Counted from the first letter of the stretch, positions 48,660 through 60,755 are shown. The stretch: DNA of 64,000 nucleotides from Tetragonia tetragonoides (GCA_038025085.1 CM076139.1:48526807-48590806); one strand, 5' to 3'. A program made the numbers and translations. The notes: generated from the letters alone by a model not told the origin.

Positions 48660-49560
48660 TATGAGTCGAGAGAAGAGGAAATCATACCACAATCGACCCC
48701 CATTCCCCACCTCGGGCGAACATTTTGCTAAGGCAAGCATTTTTCCTTATAGAAAATCTCAAAAACAAAACCGATCCATAATTAGTGGAGAGGAAAATAG
48801 TTTTGACAAGTTCAAGAGATAGTGACTGGCCGAAAAGCACCTCAAATCATCATCTAATTGCTTTCAAGTATTAACTCACACACATACATAAGGTCAATTT
48901 CAAAGATTTGGTATCTCAAATTTTCACTGGAAATAAGCTGAGGTGTCGGTAGATGTCTCTCCCTCACTACTCACTAGTCACTCCTTTCAAATCATCCAAT
49001 CAGCTTCATTCATAAAATGGTCATTGTGTTTTTATTTTCTCCAAATTGAAAAAAAAGTTCTGTTTTCTTAATCATAGGGCCATCGATTGAGAGTTGGTTA
49101 ATTAGCGTATACCATGGTATTTATTCTCTTATGAGGCCGCCTCAGAATAAGACTACCTCTACAATCAATAATGAGATCATGCATGTATAAAACGCCTTAA
49201 CTTGAGACTACCTTATACAAGTTTTTGTGTTCATACATTTCATATATAACAATTGTTTTTCTTGGAAAACAAAATTACTCTTATTAGTTACATGCTAAAT
49301 CGACACATGTAACCAAATAAAAATATCCTTAACCATAATACTCCACATTTTATTTCATTATAAATTATTGTGTGCGATAAAAATAACTGGTGGACAAGAC
49401 TGAAAATACAAAATAGTTAACGACTAGTTAGATAAGTGATTATTTTATCTGCATAGTTTATAATAGACATAGTGAGTTAGTGACCAGTTTTACTAACGAA
49501 TGGAGTATATAATTGAAAATATCTGATTTAAATTTTCATTTAAGTACCCCTACTAGATGC
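48660..49560. other. Intergenic, no gene recognised
   Basis: AT-rich sequence without recognisable genes or element ends. Confidence 0.4.
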
Positions 49561-49566
49561 TACTAA

Positions 49567-49852
49567 GCTCCTTTTGATTTATCTGGATAAAACTACTCTG
49601 AACTGAACTGAAATGAACTGAACTGAAATGAATTGATTTTTTAAACTTAACCGTGAACCATTTAAAATTCGTCCAAACATAGTCAATATTGAACTCATTT
49701 GAAAGTATGTTTTGAGATCTTTTCGATGACATAATTATCATCATGAAATTATTTCGGAATAAAAAGTTATATGAGTTATAAAGTTATACATGAACTGAAC
49801 TGAACTGAACTGAACTGAATTTAAATAAAATTAAGGTGAATCAAACAGAGCC
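49567..49852 (-). mobile_element. Tourist-like MITE, copy B (inverted relative to 3422-3711)
   Basis: 286 bp with TAA duplications (49564-49566 and 49853-49855). It ends GGTGAATCAAACAGAGCC and carries CTGAA(C/A) pentamer runs at both ends. The interior (TAATTATCATCATGAAATT...) is the complement of the 3422-3711 copy. Confidence 0.87.
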
Positions 49853-50395
49853 TAAATAGATATATCGAGATTTATTGTAATTGAGTACTAGACTTTGTCT
49901 TGTTTTAATTTACATAATTAATGACGCACAAATGACGAAATAGACATAAATTTCGAAACCCAAGTTATGTTACTAATTTTTTAAGTGTTTGTCAACTAAA
50001 TTAACTAATAATATCTATATGATATTTGCAATTTGTCTTAATAGACCATGGATTAATATTTCTTTTCAAATAAACGATAAGCGTAATCATTTATATGAAA
50101 ACGGCCGGTACATGTAGATATCAGATATGGACCGCAATGGGTGGCCAATGCATGTGCCTCTAACATGGTAGGCCCATATTCTCTCTTTTTCTGATTTCTT
50201 CTTAAAGGAATTAGTAGAGGAAAATAGAGACACACTAAATAACAAAATTAATAAATAAATTTGTTCCAAAAACGTTTATTCACTGTTTTTTTCTTCATCT
50301 CCATTTGTTTTAAGGATTAAAAGTGATGTCTTGGGAATCCGGACCATCAAAAACTCATCGGAAAGAAAAAAGAGTAAAAATAGGACTACTTGGTA

Positions 50396-50665
50396 GGGTG
50401 TGTTCTTTTTTACTTATTTGGACCTTATTTAATCAGTGGAAATAAGTGTCTAAACCTTACATAATTAGTGCGAATCAGTTGCTGGACCTTACTCAATCAG
50501 TGGAACTCAGTGGTAGGACCCACATTCCTATTCACAAAATCAGTGGCAAGACCTTATTGAATAGTGAGAATCAGTGAAAGAACCTTACCAAATCAGTGGA
50601 AATCAGTGGCATGACCTTACCCATTTAGTGAAAATCAGTGAGAATAAGTGACAAAGAACATACCC
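50396..50665. mobile_element. MITE with internal AATCAGTGG repeats, 270 bp
   Basis: Inverted ends GGGTGTGTTCTTTTTTACTTATT and (read inward) GGGTATGTTCTTTGTCACTTATT. The interior repeats an approximately 30-40-bp word with ACCTTAC...AATCAGTGG(A)A about six times. Flanking trinucleotides are GTA and TTA, so the duplication is uncertain. Confidence 0.72.
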
Positions 50666-50869
50666 TTAGTTGTTACTTGTAACATATCTCTTACTAGGCT
50701 ACTAGCTTATTAATAAGGAATATAATATTAGTTGACCTTCCAACCATCGGTTTAAGCTGATCAATTGAATTGATTTCAACGTATGGCATCATAGCCACAT
50801 GACCAAGAGATCATGTATTCCTTATCACTCAGTGCTCCTCCCCTGATTCTTGTCAAAGTAGATTTAGTA

Positions 50870-51190
50870 GTCTCTTCCTCTCCAATCTTTCGACTATTTT
50901 TGCCCTAATAACATTGAATAGGATCATGCCTAAATTGAAAAACTTCGTGAACTCCATAGACGACAACATATCAGGTTGAGTCATTGTAATAAGATACTAT
51001 AAAGCACCTACCATACTTACGCACTATGTTGGGTTAGCACATAATTCTCCATCTGTAAGGGACGATAAGGTCTTCAAAGCAACCATCATACGAAAAGGCT
51101 TAGTAGTTTGCGAATGAAAATTCCGAATAAGATCCTCTATATATTTTTGTTGACACAAAAACAAACTCGAGGATGTTCTTAGGAGAATTG
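50870..51190 (-). pseudogene. Copia RT/RNase H-junction fragment, badly decayed
   Basis: The minus-strand translation around 51170-50990 reads LFLCQQKYIEDLI, then KTLSSLTDGELCANPT and MVGAL, then TMTQPD. This is the recognisable Copia motif series (QxKYxxDLL, MVGxLxYLTxTRPD) with stops. No LTRs were found for it. Confidence 0.65.
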
Positions 51191-51593
51191 AACTTTTGTG
51201 CTTGATCTATCTTTACTTTACCCCTTTAGAGCTCGTAAAAACTCCTTTAATATTAGACTCATTTAAAAATATATATTATTGAATACACTACGGATTGGCC
51301 ATATACTAAGGTTAGGAGAGGCGGGAGGGGGTTCAAGTTTGGGTTCGGATAGATAACCATAGTTGATGTAATAATTTAGTATCAAAATAATATACATTAA
51401 AAAAAATTATCTACTATTTAAGTTCACAAGTACTTAGGAAGTTGTCCTAACTCCTGGCTATGTTCAGTACGCCATAATTTTTTTTTTTATCATTATGAGA
51501 AGCGTTGTTGAGATTTTGGAAATTCATCCCAAATGAATGTCTCAAAAATTAATTAACTAAACACCCCCACCCCCACCTCCCAAAAAAAAATAA

Positions 51594-52820
51594 GGGGAAT
51601 TCCAATTGGTGTTCTTCTACTATTGACTTGTCCAAGTTGTGCCCAAAATATTGAAATAAGTCTGGTCCATGCCCCTTTTATTTTAAAACTGTGTATTCCG
51701 TGTCCTTATTTATTCTATTCCGTTAAGTGAATTTTTTTGTCCATTTTACCCTTATTAAATATGATTTTTTTGATGTGTGCAGCTACATTATTTGGACTAA
51801 TTTACCCATGATTTTAGTTGTCCTCACTTTTATCTTCTTATTCATCATTCTCTCTCCCCTACCAAATCTCAGAAACATCATTGTTGCTACTGCTTGTGTA
51901 ATCGAGTAGCAATGGAGAGAGAGGGAATGCTACCACTCGAACAGAACAAATAACTTCAATTAAACCAGAAGATTACCTCATGTTTTCGCTCAAAATTTTG
52001 AACAAAACCAACTCCCCCAAATTCTAGGGTTTGACAAATTGCTCTTCTTTTCAATCAATTACCCACCCACTTTTGCCCAAATTAATCTGAACCAACCGAC
52101 GTGAGTTATAAAACCCACCCCCAACTTGCAGATCGGGATTTTCGCAGATCGGTTTTACGAACTTGAGCTGCTTGGTTTCGTTTCATTTGGATGTCGGGAA
52201 TCAGAAAATTGAATGATGGTGGTGATAGTAAAGATGGATTTTGAGTGTGAGGAGAGAGAGGGAATTGAGAGTGATAATGAAGAGGATGGAGAAGCTGATG
52301 AAATCTTGAAAGCAGAATATAAACATGAGCCCAAATTTTTTTTTTTAAACAGCATACTCATCCCATAATCTAATTGAGTGGTATATGTTGTATTAAGATG
52401 GTATCCGCCCATAAATCAAAGCATAAACAATCAAAAACCAAGAAAATAATTGATACCTGCAAAAACGTGAGCCCAAAAGAGACGAACTTTAATTTTTTTT
52501 TTTTTTTTTTTTTTTGACTCAAGCAACAAAATTAGCAATGAAGATGGTTGGATTCAACAATGGAAGGAGAGAGAAGGTTGAGGGAAATGATAGTGGTAGG
52601 GGCAATTTCGTCTTCTTATTTCAGTCGAAAATGGACCTAGCAATCTCATAGTCATTCAACATAGACACGTAATTAATTAACGGAGATTTATAACGGAAAA
52701 TACGAAATAAGGTCACGAAATAGAGCTTCAAAAAGCAGAGGAGCACGCTTTGGATTTGAAGAGATGATTTGGGCCCAATTGGACAAGCCAAAACCATGAG
52801 GGCACCAATTGAATTTCCCC
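51594..52820. mobile_element. Mutator-like non-autonomous element, 1227 bp
   Basis: Inverted ends (GGGGAATTCCAATTGGTG at left; GGGGAAATTCAATTGGTG read inward from right) extend imperfectly for some 200 bp. It is flanked by the identical 9-bp duplication AAAAAATAA (51585-51593 and 52821-52829), although that word is low-complexity. The middle (51840-52450) is gene-like in composition, with GA-rich stretches, but no protein is recognisable. Confidence 0.78.
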
Positions 52821-52829
52821 AAAAAATAA

Positions 52830-54700
52830 AAAAAATCAAAGCAAATCTTCCAAGCACAACTTCTGTACATTCTTGGAGAGTAGCTATTAGGATCTAACCA
52901 CGTGTGTCCTCGAAATTGGGCAAATCATAATGTAAGTAAGATAACTGGATTAATATCCTAGTTTGTATCATAAAATTAAATCGCTTAATATACAAATTGT
53001 CTGATGTTTCAATGTGGACATTGTAGGCTTGTAGCCCTGTTTCATGTGTTTATAATATGACAAAAGTTTTCTCCAACCTGCATTTTGTCTTTTCCCGCTT
53101 TTTGTTCGAATTTATTGAATACAAATACATTATATTGCAGTGCTTTTGCATAATTATAGATTGTATTTTAATACAGAATTATAACACTAATTAGACCAAG
53201 AATAATCAGCTTAAATTTTTGGTTAAATAAGTTAAAAAAATACAAAAATAGCACATACACGAAAACCCAACAAAACTAATTAAAGGTGAGAACTTGAGAA
53301 GTACGAATCCAAGAACCCCCAACCAGTACAGTTAACTAAGATTGATGATGGTTAAAAGTATAAATCATGTATAAGACATGCACACATATATGACACACAT
53401 CCGAAGTATATTGACAAGTACATACGTACGAATTGAAAGGGTATAACATTAGTGCAAGGATTATCATTATGACTCTGATTAATTCTTGATCTCTTAATAT
53501 ATTTTAGCTCCTCCTTTTCAAAAGAAATATAAAAAAAATCTCATTGTTGTAGGAGAAAATTAAAGAATTAGATATAACGAACATATATTAGGAAAGATAA
53601 CGTGATGAAATTCAAGACGTGGGGGCAATGAAAGGCGCATATCAAGCGCATTTACATGGACGTACGAGCCTTAAATTGACATTTTTGAGTAACTACTCTA
53701 ATTTATTCAACCAAGTGTACACATACTGCATCAAATTTTTGCCTAAGGGTCCATGTTTTGGCCGGCAAGAGAAAAATAAATAAAGTCCCTTTTGACTTAA
53801 TTAGGCTTCGGAACCTCTACTCCCTAATTTCATGTTCGTTGTTGCCCTTCCCAATCTCCCATCCTTCCTTTTTTGCTCGTTAAAAAGATGGTGCCAGTGA
53901 ATTGTGAACGAGTCACCTCTTAGTATGTACATCATGTTCAAACTTTTATGTTCAACAGCGAATATATCAAATTAACTTTACAATTACTAATCCCGTCAAT
54001 ATAAGACCATCAATAAGTAATTTAAGTATAGTTCTTAGAAGCTGGACTCTGGTAGTCACAAGGCATCCAATCCTTTCCGTTGTATCTAACAAACACTAAC
54101 TACTAACAGTTGAATAAGTTAAGAGTTAGGTAACGACACTAACTACCTACCATTGAATTATTGCCTTTTTATTCCCTGATATTTTTTTCCTTGTAATAAT
54201 TGACTAATTTATAAAATGTCCAATCTTCATAGTCTTGAATAAGATAATTGAATTCAATAATACCCAATGGCCATATACGTATGTGCTTTTTTCGCCAATA
54301 ATCAGACATTCGTGATGGTAGAGCAATTGCTCGTCAAATAAAGCAGTATTAATTATTATTGATCACTCCAAAACTCAACCATGCATACATGATATATACA
54401 ATTTTGTATCATTCGGCTTCTATTTGGCTAAAAAGTCTAATATTATTTTTTGGGGGTACTTCCAATATTGCCTTTTAGATGTAGAGTATCTTTTAGTCTT
54501 AATACTTTGCCCCTATAAGTAGGGGGTTGTCTTGAGTTTTTAGTTTCGTTTGACTATTGATAATAATTTAGATTTGCTTTGCCATATAATAACGTTATCA
54601 ATCGACCATTTGCTCATCATAGGGATAGTAATAGAGTAGTCCATAATTAACTTACAGTTTATGTGCGTTATTGAAATGTAATTTGCGCAAATTAACATTA
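52830..54700. other. Intergenic, no gene recognised
   Basis: AT-rich sequence. No ORF with family resemblance, no clear repeats and no element ends. Confidence 0.45.
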
Positions 54701-55115
54701 TGTTTGGGTACTTTGTAAGTGAGGAAAACTAAAGAAAAATAAATCTGTGAAAATCTATGTAAAAGTAAAATTGTGAAAATCTTATCAATTTTACTTGTTT
54801 GGTTCATCATTATAAAGGATGTAGAAATGTAGGAGATTTACCCAGTTTTCATTTGTTTGTTTTGTTATTATAAAAAATCTATTGTAGAATAAAGGCTTTT
54901 CTTTTTAATTTTTCTCAGATTTCCATAGACTTTCCATCGATTCTGAGAGGAAAACTATGGAAATCTAATTGGGTAAATAATAACTAGGAGATTTTTACAG
55001 ATTTCCATACTTTTAATTTTCCCCTATTTTCCTTTTTAATAACCAAATAAAGTAAATTTTAAGATTTCTATAGTTTTGCTTCCTTTTGCTCATTAATATC
55101 AGGTTCCCAAACACA
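54701..55115. mobile_element. Foldback element, about 415 bp (degenerate)
   Basis: TGTTTGGGTACTTTG at the left and AGGTTCCCAAACACA at the right are an imperfect inverted pair, and GATTTCCATA / TATGGAAATC words mirror each other inside (about 54917-54965). Family uncertain. Confidence 0.45.
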
Positions 55116-55452
55116 CTGTAAGACAGGGTGAAATTTGTGATTGATTTATTTCTATATCCCTCACTTTAATTCAAAAGGAGAGATACGTAAATATTTGGTG
55201 AGGCCCGCATAAGAATATAAGGAATATTTCACCACAAATTTATGTCTTTAAAGGAAAGTAAATCTTTCAATTTGAGATATATGAAAAAGAAAAAATGGTA
55301 CTTCAATTTGGAACGGAGAGCGTATTAACTTAGAAAATATTCCAATTTCAACACACATTTGACAATCTGCATTTATTTGCGTTGGGAGGCACCCCTAGTT
55401 TTGTCCACGTCTAGAGTTGCCTATGAGTATGGACTTTAGTTTATCCCTTACC

Positions 55453-55510
55453 AAATAAAAATAAAAATAAAAATAAAAATAAAAATAAAAATAAAAATAT
55501 AAATAAATAT
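55453..55510. repeat. (AAAAT)n microsatellite
   Basis: About ten AAAAT units in a row, ending in a slightly altered ATAAATAAAT. Confidence 0.95.
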
Positions 55511-55838
55511 GGTATAAAGTTACCTGCGCATGTGCAAGTAGGACCTGGGCAGAAATTTTGGAGGTTAAGCAGTTGGGAAGTCCACTTGAGACAACTCCCA
55601 TGGGCAAGAGTGAACTAAAACAAAAAACTTTGTAGAAAAAAAATAAAAAAGGAAAATGATATCAAATTTATTTATTCATTTATTTTTATTAATTATTTAG
55701 GTTTTGGGCATTTCCTATACCATCTTCCCATTTGTCATTTTCCACTACACTTGGGTAAATCCTTCCAACACATCACCGAATTGAAGGACTTTTAGTATTC
55801 TCACTCACCCCTTAACTCTCAAGTCCCTAACCCTCCTC

Positions 55839-55845
55839 TATATAA
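55839..55845 (+). promoter_or_regulatory. TATA box of the expansin gene
   Basis: TATATAA lies 107 bp before the ATG, followed by a CT-rich leader (55890-55920). The spacing suits a transcription start near 55870. Confidence 0.65.
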
Positions 55846-55951
55846 GCAAAACCCTCAAAGTCTCTCTCCCTACCTTCAGAGCTAACTAAATACTCACCTC
55901 TCTCTCTTTCTCTCTCCTTCTCAACAAAGTCATTAGCCCCCCTGATTAGCA

Positions 55952-57580
55952 ATGGCCTTCTCAGCCATTTCAGTAGCTTCTTTTCTTCTTATTGTCCTTA
56001 ATCTATGCCTTCGTGGCGTCTACGGTGGCGGCTATGGAGGTGGTTGGTCTAATGCTCATGCTACATTTTATGGTGGCGGTGACGCTTCTGGCACTATGGG
56101 TAATAAGTTCATTAACTCTTCAAACTCTAATTCAATACTTATTTTTGTACATTACTAGAGGGTCCAAAAAATATACTCCGTCACAAGTTATTATCATGTC
56201 AACTAGTTTAACTGGTAACAAAGATGGATTGGTGTAGTGGCTCAGCACTTCATCCCTTAACAAGTGGTTGGGGGTTCGAATCTCAACTCTTGCGAATGGA
56301 AAAAAAACCCTTGGCCAGCCCCCTACCGCTTAGTGCGCTGATAGTTGGGGCGAGAAAATTAGTCACCGTAGTCGACGATAGATACCCTTGGCAAAGACCC
56401 CAAAAAAAAAAGTTTAACCGGTAAAGTCTTTAGACCTGTAGACCTAAGTGAAGAACCCTTTATTAGTACTACTCCATTGCGCACTTGAGGGTCCAAAAAA
56501 TATACTCTAAATAGTACTGTCACAAGTTATCGTGTTTGAGATTAAGCCATTATTACAAGGTGATTGAAACAACATTTTTTTTTGTAAATGGGAAAATGCA
56601 GGGGGAGCTTGTGGGTACGGAAACTTGTACAGCCAAGGATATGGAACAAATACAGCAGCTCTAAGCACAGCCCTATTCAACAATGGGTTAACCTGTGGAG
56701 CTTGCTATGAAATGAAATGCAATGACGACCCAAGATGGTGTCGTCCAGGAAGCATTATAGTCACTGCCACCAATTTCTGCCCACCGAACCCGGCTTTGCC
56801 TAACAACAATGGTGGATGGTGTAACCCTCCTCTTCAACACTTCGATATGGCTCAACCTGCTTTCTTGCAGATTGCTCAATACAAAGCTGGAATTGTCCCC
56901 ATTTCCTTCCGAAGGTACTAATTAATTAACTTTCTTCGGGTGATGTTATTGTCGGACCATAAAACATCATTGTCAGGTCTAATATTCAACGACTTTGCTC
57001 TTTTATGTTTCTATTAATGATACAATAACCCGACAATAGTGTTTTATGATCTGACAATCACTTGTTTGTTTACTGATGATTAATAATTTGGCCTAAAATT
57101 TAGTACTAATTTACCTCCAACTTATGATTTCAAATGTGTTATTTCAAAATACGCTCTAAGCCAATCTTATTGGTTAGGGGATTGCTTTGACACAACTTCT
57201 TATTGTTGTTCTGACATTTACTAATGGTACAAGTTTTACTAGTACACTAAAATGGGTCTATTTTGGAAAATGGCAGGGTACCCTGTATGAGGAAAGGAGG
57301 AATAAGATTCACAATCAATGGACACTCATACTTCAACCTAGTCCTCATCTCCAACGTTGGGGGTGCCGGAGACGTCCACTCTGTTTCGATTAAGGGCTCG
57401 AAAACCGGGTGGCAAACCATGTCAAGGAATTGGGGCCAAAACTGGCAGAGTAACAACTATCTTAACGGCCAAAGCTTGTCATTCAAAGTTACTGCTAGTG
57501 ATGGAAGGACTGTTACAAGCAACAATATTGTTCCTGGTAATTGGCAATTTGGACAGACTTTTACTGGGAGCCAATTCTAA
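55952..57580 (+). CDS. Alpha-expansin
   Basis: Exons 55952-56099, 56602-56914 and 57277-57580 (GT-AG) give 254 residues. A 25-residue signal peptide ends in RGVYG. The mature protein has the alpha-expansin [15 protein letters not shown] start, the Cys-rich GH45-like domain with the HFD motif ([11 protein letters not shown]) and the GGWCNPP alpha-type insertion. [13 protein letters not shown] then leads into the C-terminal cellulose-binding-like domain with WGQNWQ and the terminal GNWQFGQTF. Expansins are secreted to the wall and loosen cellulose-hemicellulose contacts without hydrolysis during cell growth. Length and intron positions are normal for the family. Intron 1 contains a SINE and intron 2 a small foldback element. 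The gene looks functional. Confidence 0.96.
56157..56531 (+). repeat. Direct repeat in expansin intron 1, flanking the SINE
   Basis: GAGGGTCCAAAAAATATACT... followed by GTCACAAGTTAT occurs at about 56157-56193 and again at about 56486-56531, where 12 extra bases separate the two words. The SINE lies between the copies. Confidence 0.85.
56219..56410 (+). mobile_element. tRNA-derived SINE in expansin intron 1
   Basis: Box A-like GTGTAGTGGC (56232-56241) and box B GGTTCGAATC (56273-56282), then a body and an A9-10 tail. It is flanked by a 14-bp duplication AGTTTAACTGGTAA (56205-56218) / AGTTTAACCGGTAA (56411-56424) with one mismatch. Confidence 0.88.
56941..57060. mobile_element. 120-bp foldback element in expansin intron 2
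   Basis: ATTGTCGGACCATAAAACA with TCATTGTCAGG at the left is mirrored by CCCGACAATAGTGTTTTATG with ATCTGACAATCA at the right. This makes an inverted repeat of about 35 bp around a short centre. Confidence 0.7.
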
Positions 57581-58524
57581 GCATTTTTCTCTCTCCTAAA
57601 GATAATTGTATATGGTAAGAAAGGGAGTTTTAGTTAGGAAAAGAAGGGAGCGATTTAGTTCGCAAATTATGATGATGGCCTGTGATTGCTGTGGTGCCTA
57701 TATTAGCACCCGCTAAGAAGGCTTTTTTTCTTATACTTATAAAAATGGGAACTTAGGCAAGGTGTTTTCGAGTGTTTTGCCTAGGCAAATGAATGATATG
57801 ATATTCTATTGGCTGATTTTCAAAGGCCATGAATGTCTTTTTAATTTAGTGGTTCGATTTTGATTTTGCTGGTTTTTGTAAACCCTGATTTGTATCAATG
57901 TACCTGTCATGGTAATACAAAGTTTATCCCATAATTTCAATTTGCAACACTTTGCTCTAAGTTCTTTACCGTTAGAAATATAATTGTTGAAAAATGTCGG
58001 AAATTAACTGAGCATTGTAAATATTAGCGTTGTTGTATACATTACCAGATAAACTAATTAACATTGAGATAGATTCATTTGTTACCGATACATACATTTT
58101 ATACAAAAGCAAAAGTTAAAGCAAAAGTAAGAACATACAATGTGGTCTAAGGCGACTAAAGTGCAAATATCTACATACTTGATTGGAAAATAGTCTCGTC
58201 TTAGTGCTCCAGCACTCCAATAAAATGCACACATAAAGTTTGAAATCAAAAGTACTCCACATTTTTGACTAAAAAAGTAAAAATACCTCATCCATACTTG
58301 TCCAAACCAGAGTTTTAATCCGTAATGAGTCACAAACTAGTCTTCGAATGGCCCAAACGGCGCCTCAAAGCCCAAATTCAAGTCCAAGAGTGGCACAAGA
58401 TGAAATATCAAAGTATGCTGGAAAAAAAAGGAGTAATAGTCCTCTTAATATCTGACATGTCTTGTGTGGAATGGACCAAGTACTCCATATTAGTAAAAAT
58501 ATTTAGAGATATAAACGGTATATT
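57581..58524. other. Expansin 3' region and intergenic sequence
   Basis: Probable 3'UTR to about 57920. A short minus ORF (58082-58333) and a plus ORF (58325-58585) have no family resemblance. No element boundaries were found. Confidence 0.4.
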
Positions 58525-58533
58525 TAAAAAGAT

Positions 58534-59911
58534 CAGCCTGTTTGTTATCAGGCGGCCCTATGATATAAGGCGGGATAACGACTAGACACGCGCGCATTTG
58601 CTAAGTCTGGCACGCGCGTTTTGTTCTTCTTTTCTTTTGTTTTTAAATTTTGACAGCGAAACACATCAAATATTTAAAAGTTTCTTTGATTAATATTTGC
58701 CTTCCGCCAGCCTAGTGGTTATTGGCCCAACTGATTCCGTTGCCTTGGTTTCGAATCCCATGCTCATCCCATGCCACTAACTTGTTTCTTTTTCCTAATA
58801 ATTTTTTTATGAAACTTTTTCCTTATTTTTTTGATTCACTTTTATTGAAATTTATTGTTTTGATAAAATGAAAGAGGTAATGAGACTCAGCCTTAAACTT
58901 TTATTGTGTACGAGTGGGAGATCTTTTTACTTTATGGTCTCAATCTTTTATGCTATAGTGTTAGTTTATTTTGAATTTTTTTTTAAAGAATTGTTGTCAT
59001 GACACCTTGTTGCCTTATGGTGTCAGCTTATTTGATTGTAGTGTCATTTTACTTTGTTGTAGTGATATTTTTTAAAAATTTGGTGCTTGTTTATTTTTCT
59101 CTGATATCATTTGGGGGTTATAATAGTGTCACCTTTTTACTTAATAGTCTCAATCTTCTTATGCTGCAGTGTTAGTTTATTTTGAATTGTTCTTTTTTTC
59201 TTTGAGAATTATTGTCATAACACATTGTTGCTAATTTAATTGTGGTGTCATGGTATTTTGTTATAGTGATATTTTTTAAATTTTGTGATCTTTGTATATT
59301 TTTCTCTGATATCATTTTAGAAAGTGTTGTAGTAGTGTCACATTTTTACCTAATGGTGTCAGTCCTTGTTGCTACAGTGTTAGTTTATGATATAAATTTG
59401 TTTTCTTTTATGGTAATAGTTTTTTGAGCTCAAGTGTTAGTTTATCCGCTTGTGGTGTTAGCATTTTTTCTAAATTATAACATAACTTTGTTGCCAATTT
59501 ATAAAAGAAGAATTAAAAGGGACATAAGACAAAGTTCCTTATTTCAAAGCTACTGTACAATCTCCTATCACTCCCACACAAGGAAATCTGAATTGCTCGG
59601 TCGATTGCGAAAAGCGAGAAAATTTTTGATGAGTAAATTGTCTGGCAAGCCGCCAAATCTATATAGGATTTGTGATTGTGAGTTTTGGTGATGAGCCGTA
59701 GTGGTGAATTGGTGATGATTGAAGGTGGCGATTGACTGGTGGTGGCGGTGGAGGGTCTGGGCATGTCGGGAGAAAATGGAGAGAGAAAAAGAACATGCGG
59801 GGATGGACGATGGAGAAATAGTGCAGGGGCGCGTGTCTAGAAACATAAGAGGTGGACCTGTGATTTTCTCCGCCCTACACGAGATAGGGCGGCCGCATAT
59901 GAGTATTTGTG
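58534..59911. mobile_element. Mutator-like non-autonomous element, about 1.38 kb
   Basis: Flanked by the 9-bp duplication TAAAAAGAT (58525-58533 and 59912-59920). Both end regions share GCGGCC...CCTAT, GGCGG and CTAGACACGCGC in mirrored order (58551-58610 versus 59835-59897). The interior holds a SINE-like word pair (58709-58755) and a 210-bp tandem repeat. Small ORFs at the right (59434-59946) overlap on both strands and match nothing known. Confidence 0.75.
58924..59440. repeat. About 210-bp tandem repeat, about 2.5 copies
   Basis: TTTTTAC followed by (T/C)(T/C)AATGGTGTCA-like sequence and CAGTGTTAGTTTAT recurs at 58924, 59134 and 59343 (periods 210 and 209). TGATATTTTTTAAA and TTTTTCTCTGATATCATTT recur in step. 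It lies inside the Mutator-like element. Confidence 0.85.
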
Positions 59912-59954
59912 TAAAAAGATTATACAATTGGTCCACCATACATTAAGTCCACAA

Positions 59955-60159
59955 TGTTATGAAACAATTAGAGAGATAGAGAGTAGAGAATAAAGAGGAG
60001 CAAAAATTGTCTGTATTATTCACATGAGGGATATATATAGTACAAGAAAGACTAGTGTTTTGCTTGCAGAGCAAGAACCCTAGTACAAGATATGGTAAGT
60101 ATCTAGCTATTGTATTTCTACAGTATATTGTATATCCACATATAATATATTTCATAACA
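59955..60159 (-). repeat. 3' LTR of a minus-strand Copia element (205 bp)
   Basis: The termini are a perfect 10-bp inverted pair, TGTTATGAAA / TTTCATAACA. On the minus strand a purine-rich AATGGGGAG (60160-60168) directly precedes it as polypurine tract, and TATATATA (about 60030-60037) would be its promoter box. The other LTR must lie beyond the window's right end, so the duplication cannot be checked. Confidence 0.85.
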
Positions 60160-60191
60160 CTCCCCATTGGATGTACATCACTAGAGAATAT

Positions 60192-60755
60192 GCCTCGTTA
60201 AAACCTTACTAGGAAAACCCAGTGGGATAAAAACCTAGTGAAGGAAAAAGAGTACATTATTCTTTAATACGCGTGAGATACGGCCTCATTAAAAACCTTG
60301 CCTGGAAAACCCAGTGGGACAAAACCATGGCTAAGGGAAAAAGAGTGCAGCGCGTATTTTCTTCCCCTCATGACCTTATCCTACTAGATCTTCAAGTCGA
60401 TTTAATTGTGATCTTCAGTAGGACATGTCTTCTTACTTGTGTTGACTCCTGCATGCTTAAAATATGATTCCAACAATCTTCATATTTCCCTTGAATATGA
60501 TGTATACAACTTTCATTCGTGTCAATATCATTTCAAACAATTATATATCCAACAAAGGGAGACATTAATATGGAACTCTCTAAATTTCATAATATCCTTG
60601 TTATGCTGCCTCGTTAAAAATCTTGTTAGGTAAAACCCAATGGGATAAAAACCTCAACGAAGGGAAAAAGAGTACAACCACTATTTCACCAAAACCTTTG
60701 CTAGGAAAACCCGATGGGAAAAACCTACGCAATAGGAGAAAAACATGAAGTGCGT
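60192..60755 (-). repeat. Four copies of a Copia 3'-end repeat, about 65-70 bp
   Basis: On the plus strand the block reads CCTCGTTAAAAACCTT, then GGAAAACCCAGTGGGA, then AAAACC, then AAGGGAAAAAGAGT. Copies start near 60192, 60284, 60609 and 60681, the last being the most diverged. Spacing is irregular (92, 325 and 72 bp). Confidence 0.88.

Noticed and set aside
56219..56410. Functional tRNA gene in expansin intron 1
   Set aside because: Box A/B are present but there is no cloverleaf, and it has a poly(A) tail and target duplication, so it is a SINE.
59434..59946. Overlapping ORFs of 75-123 residues on both strands
   Set aside because: They lie inside a Mutator-like element, and none shows a recognisable domain.
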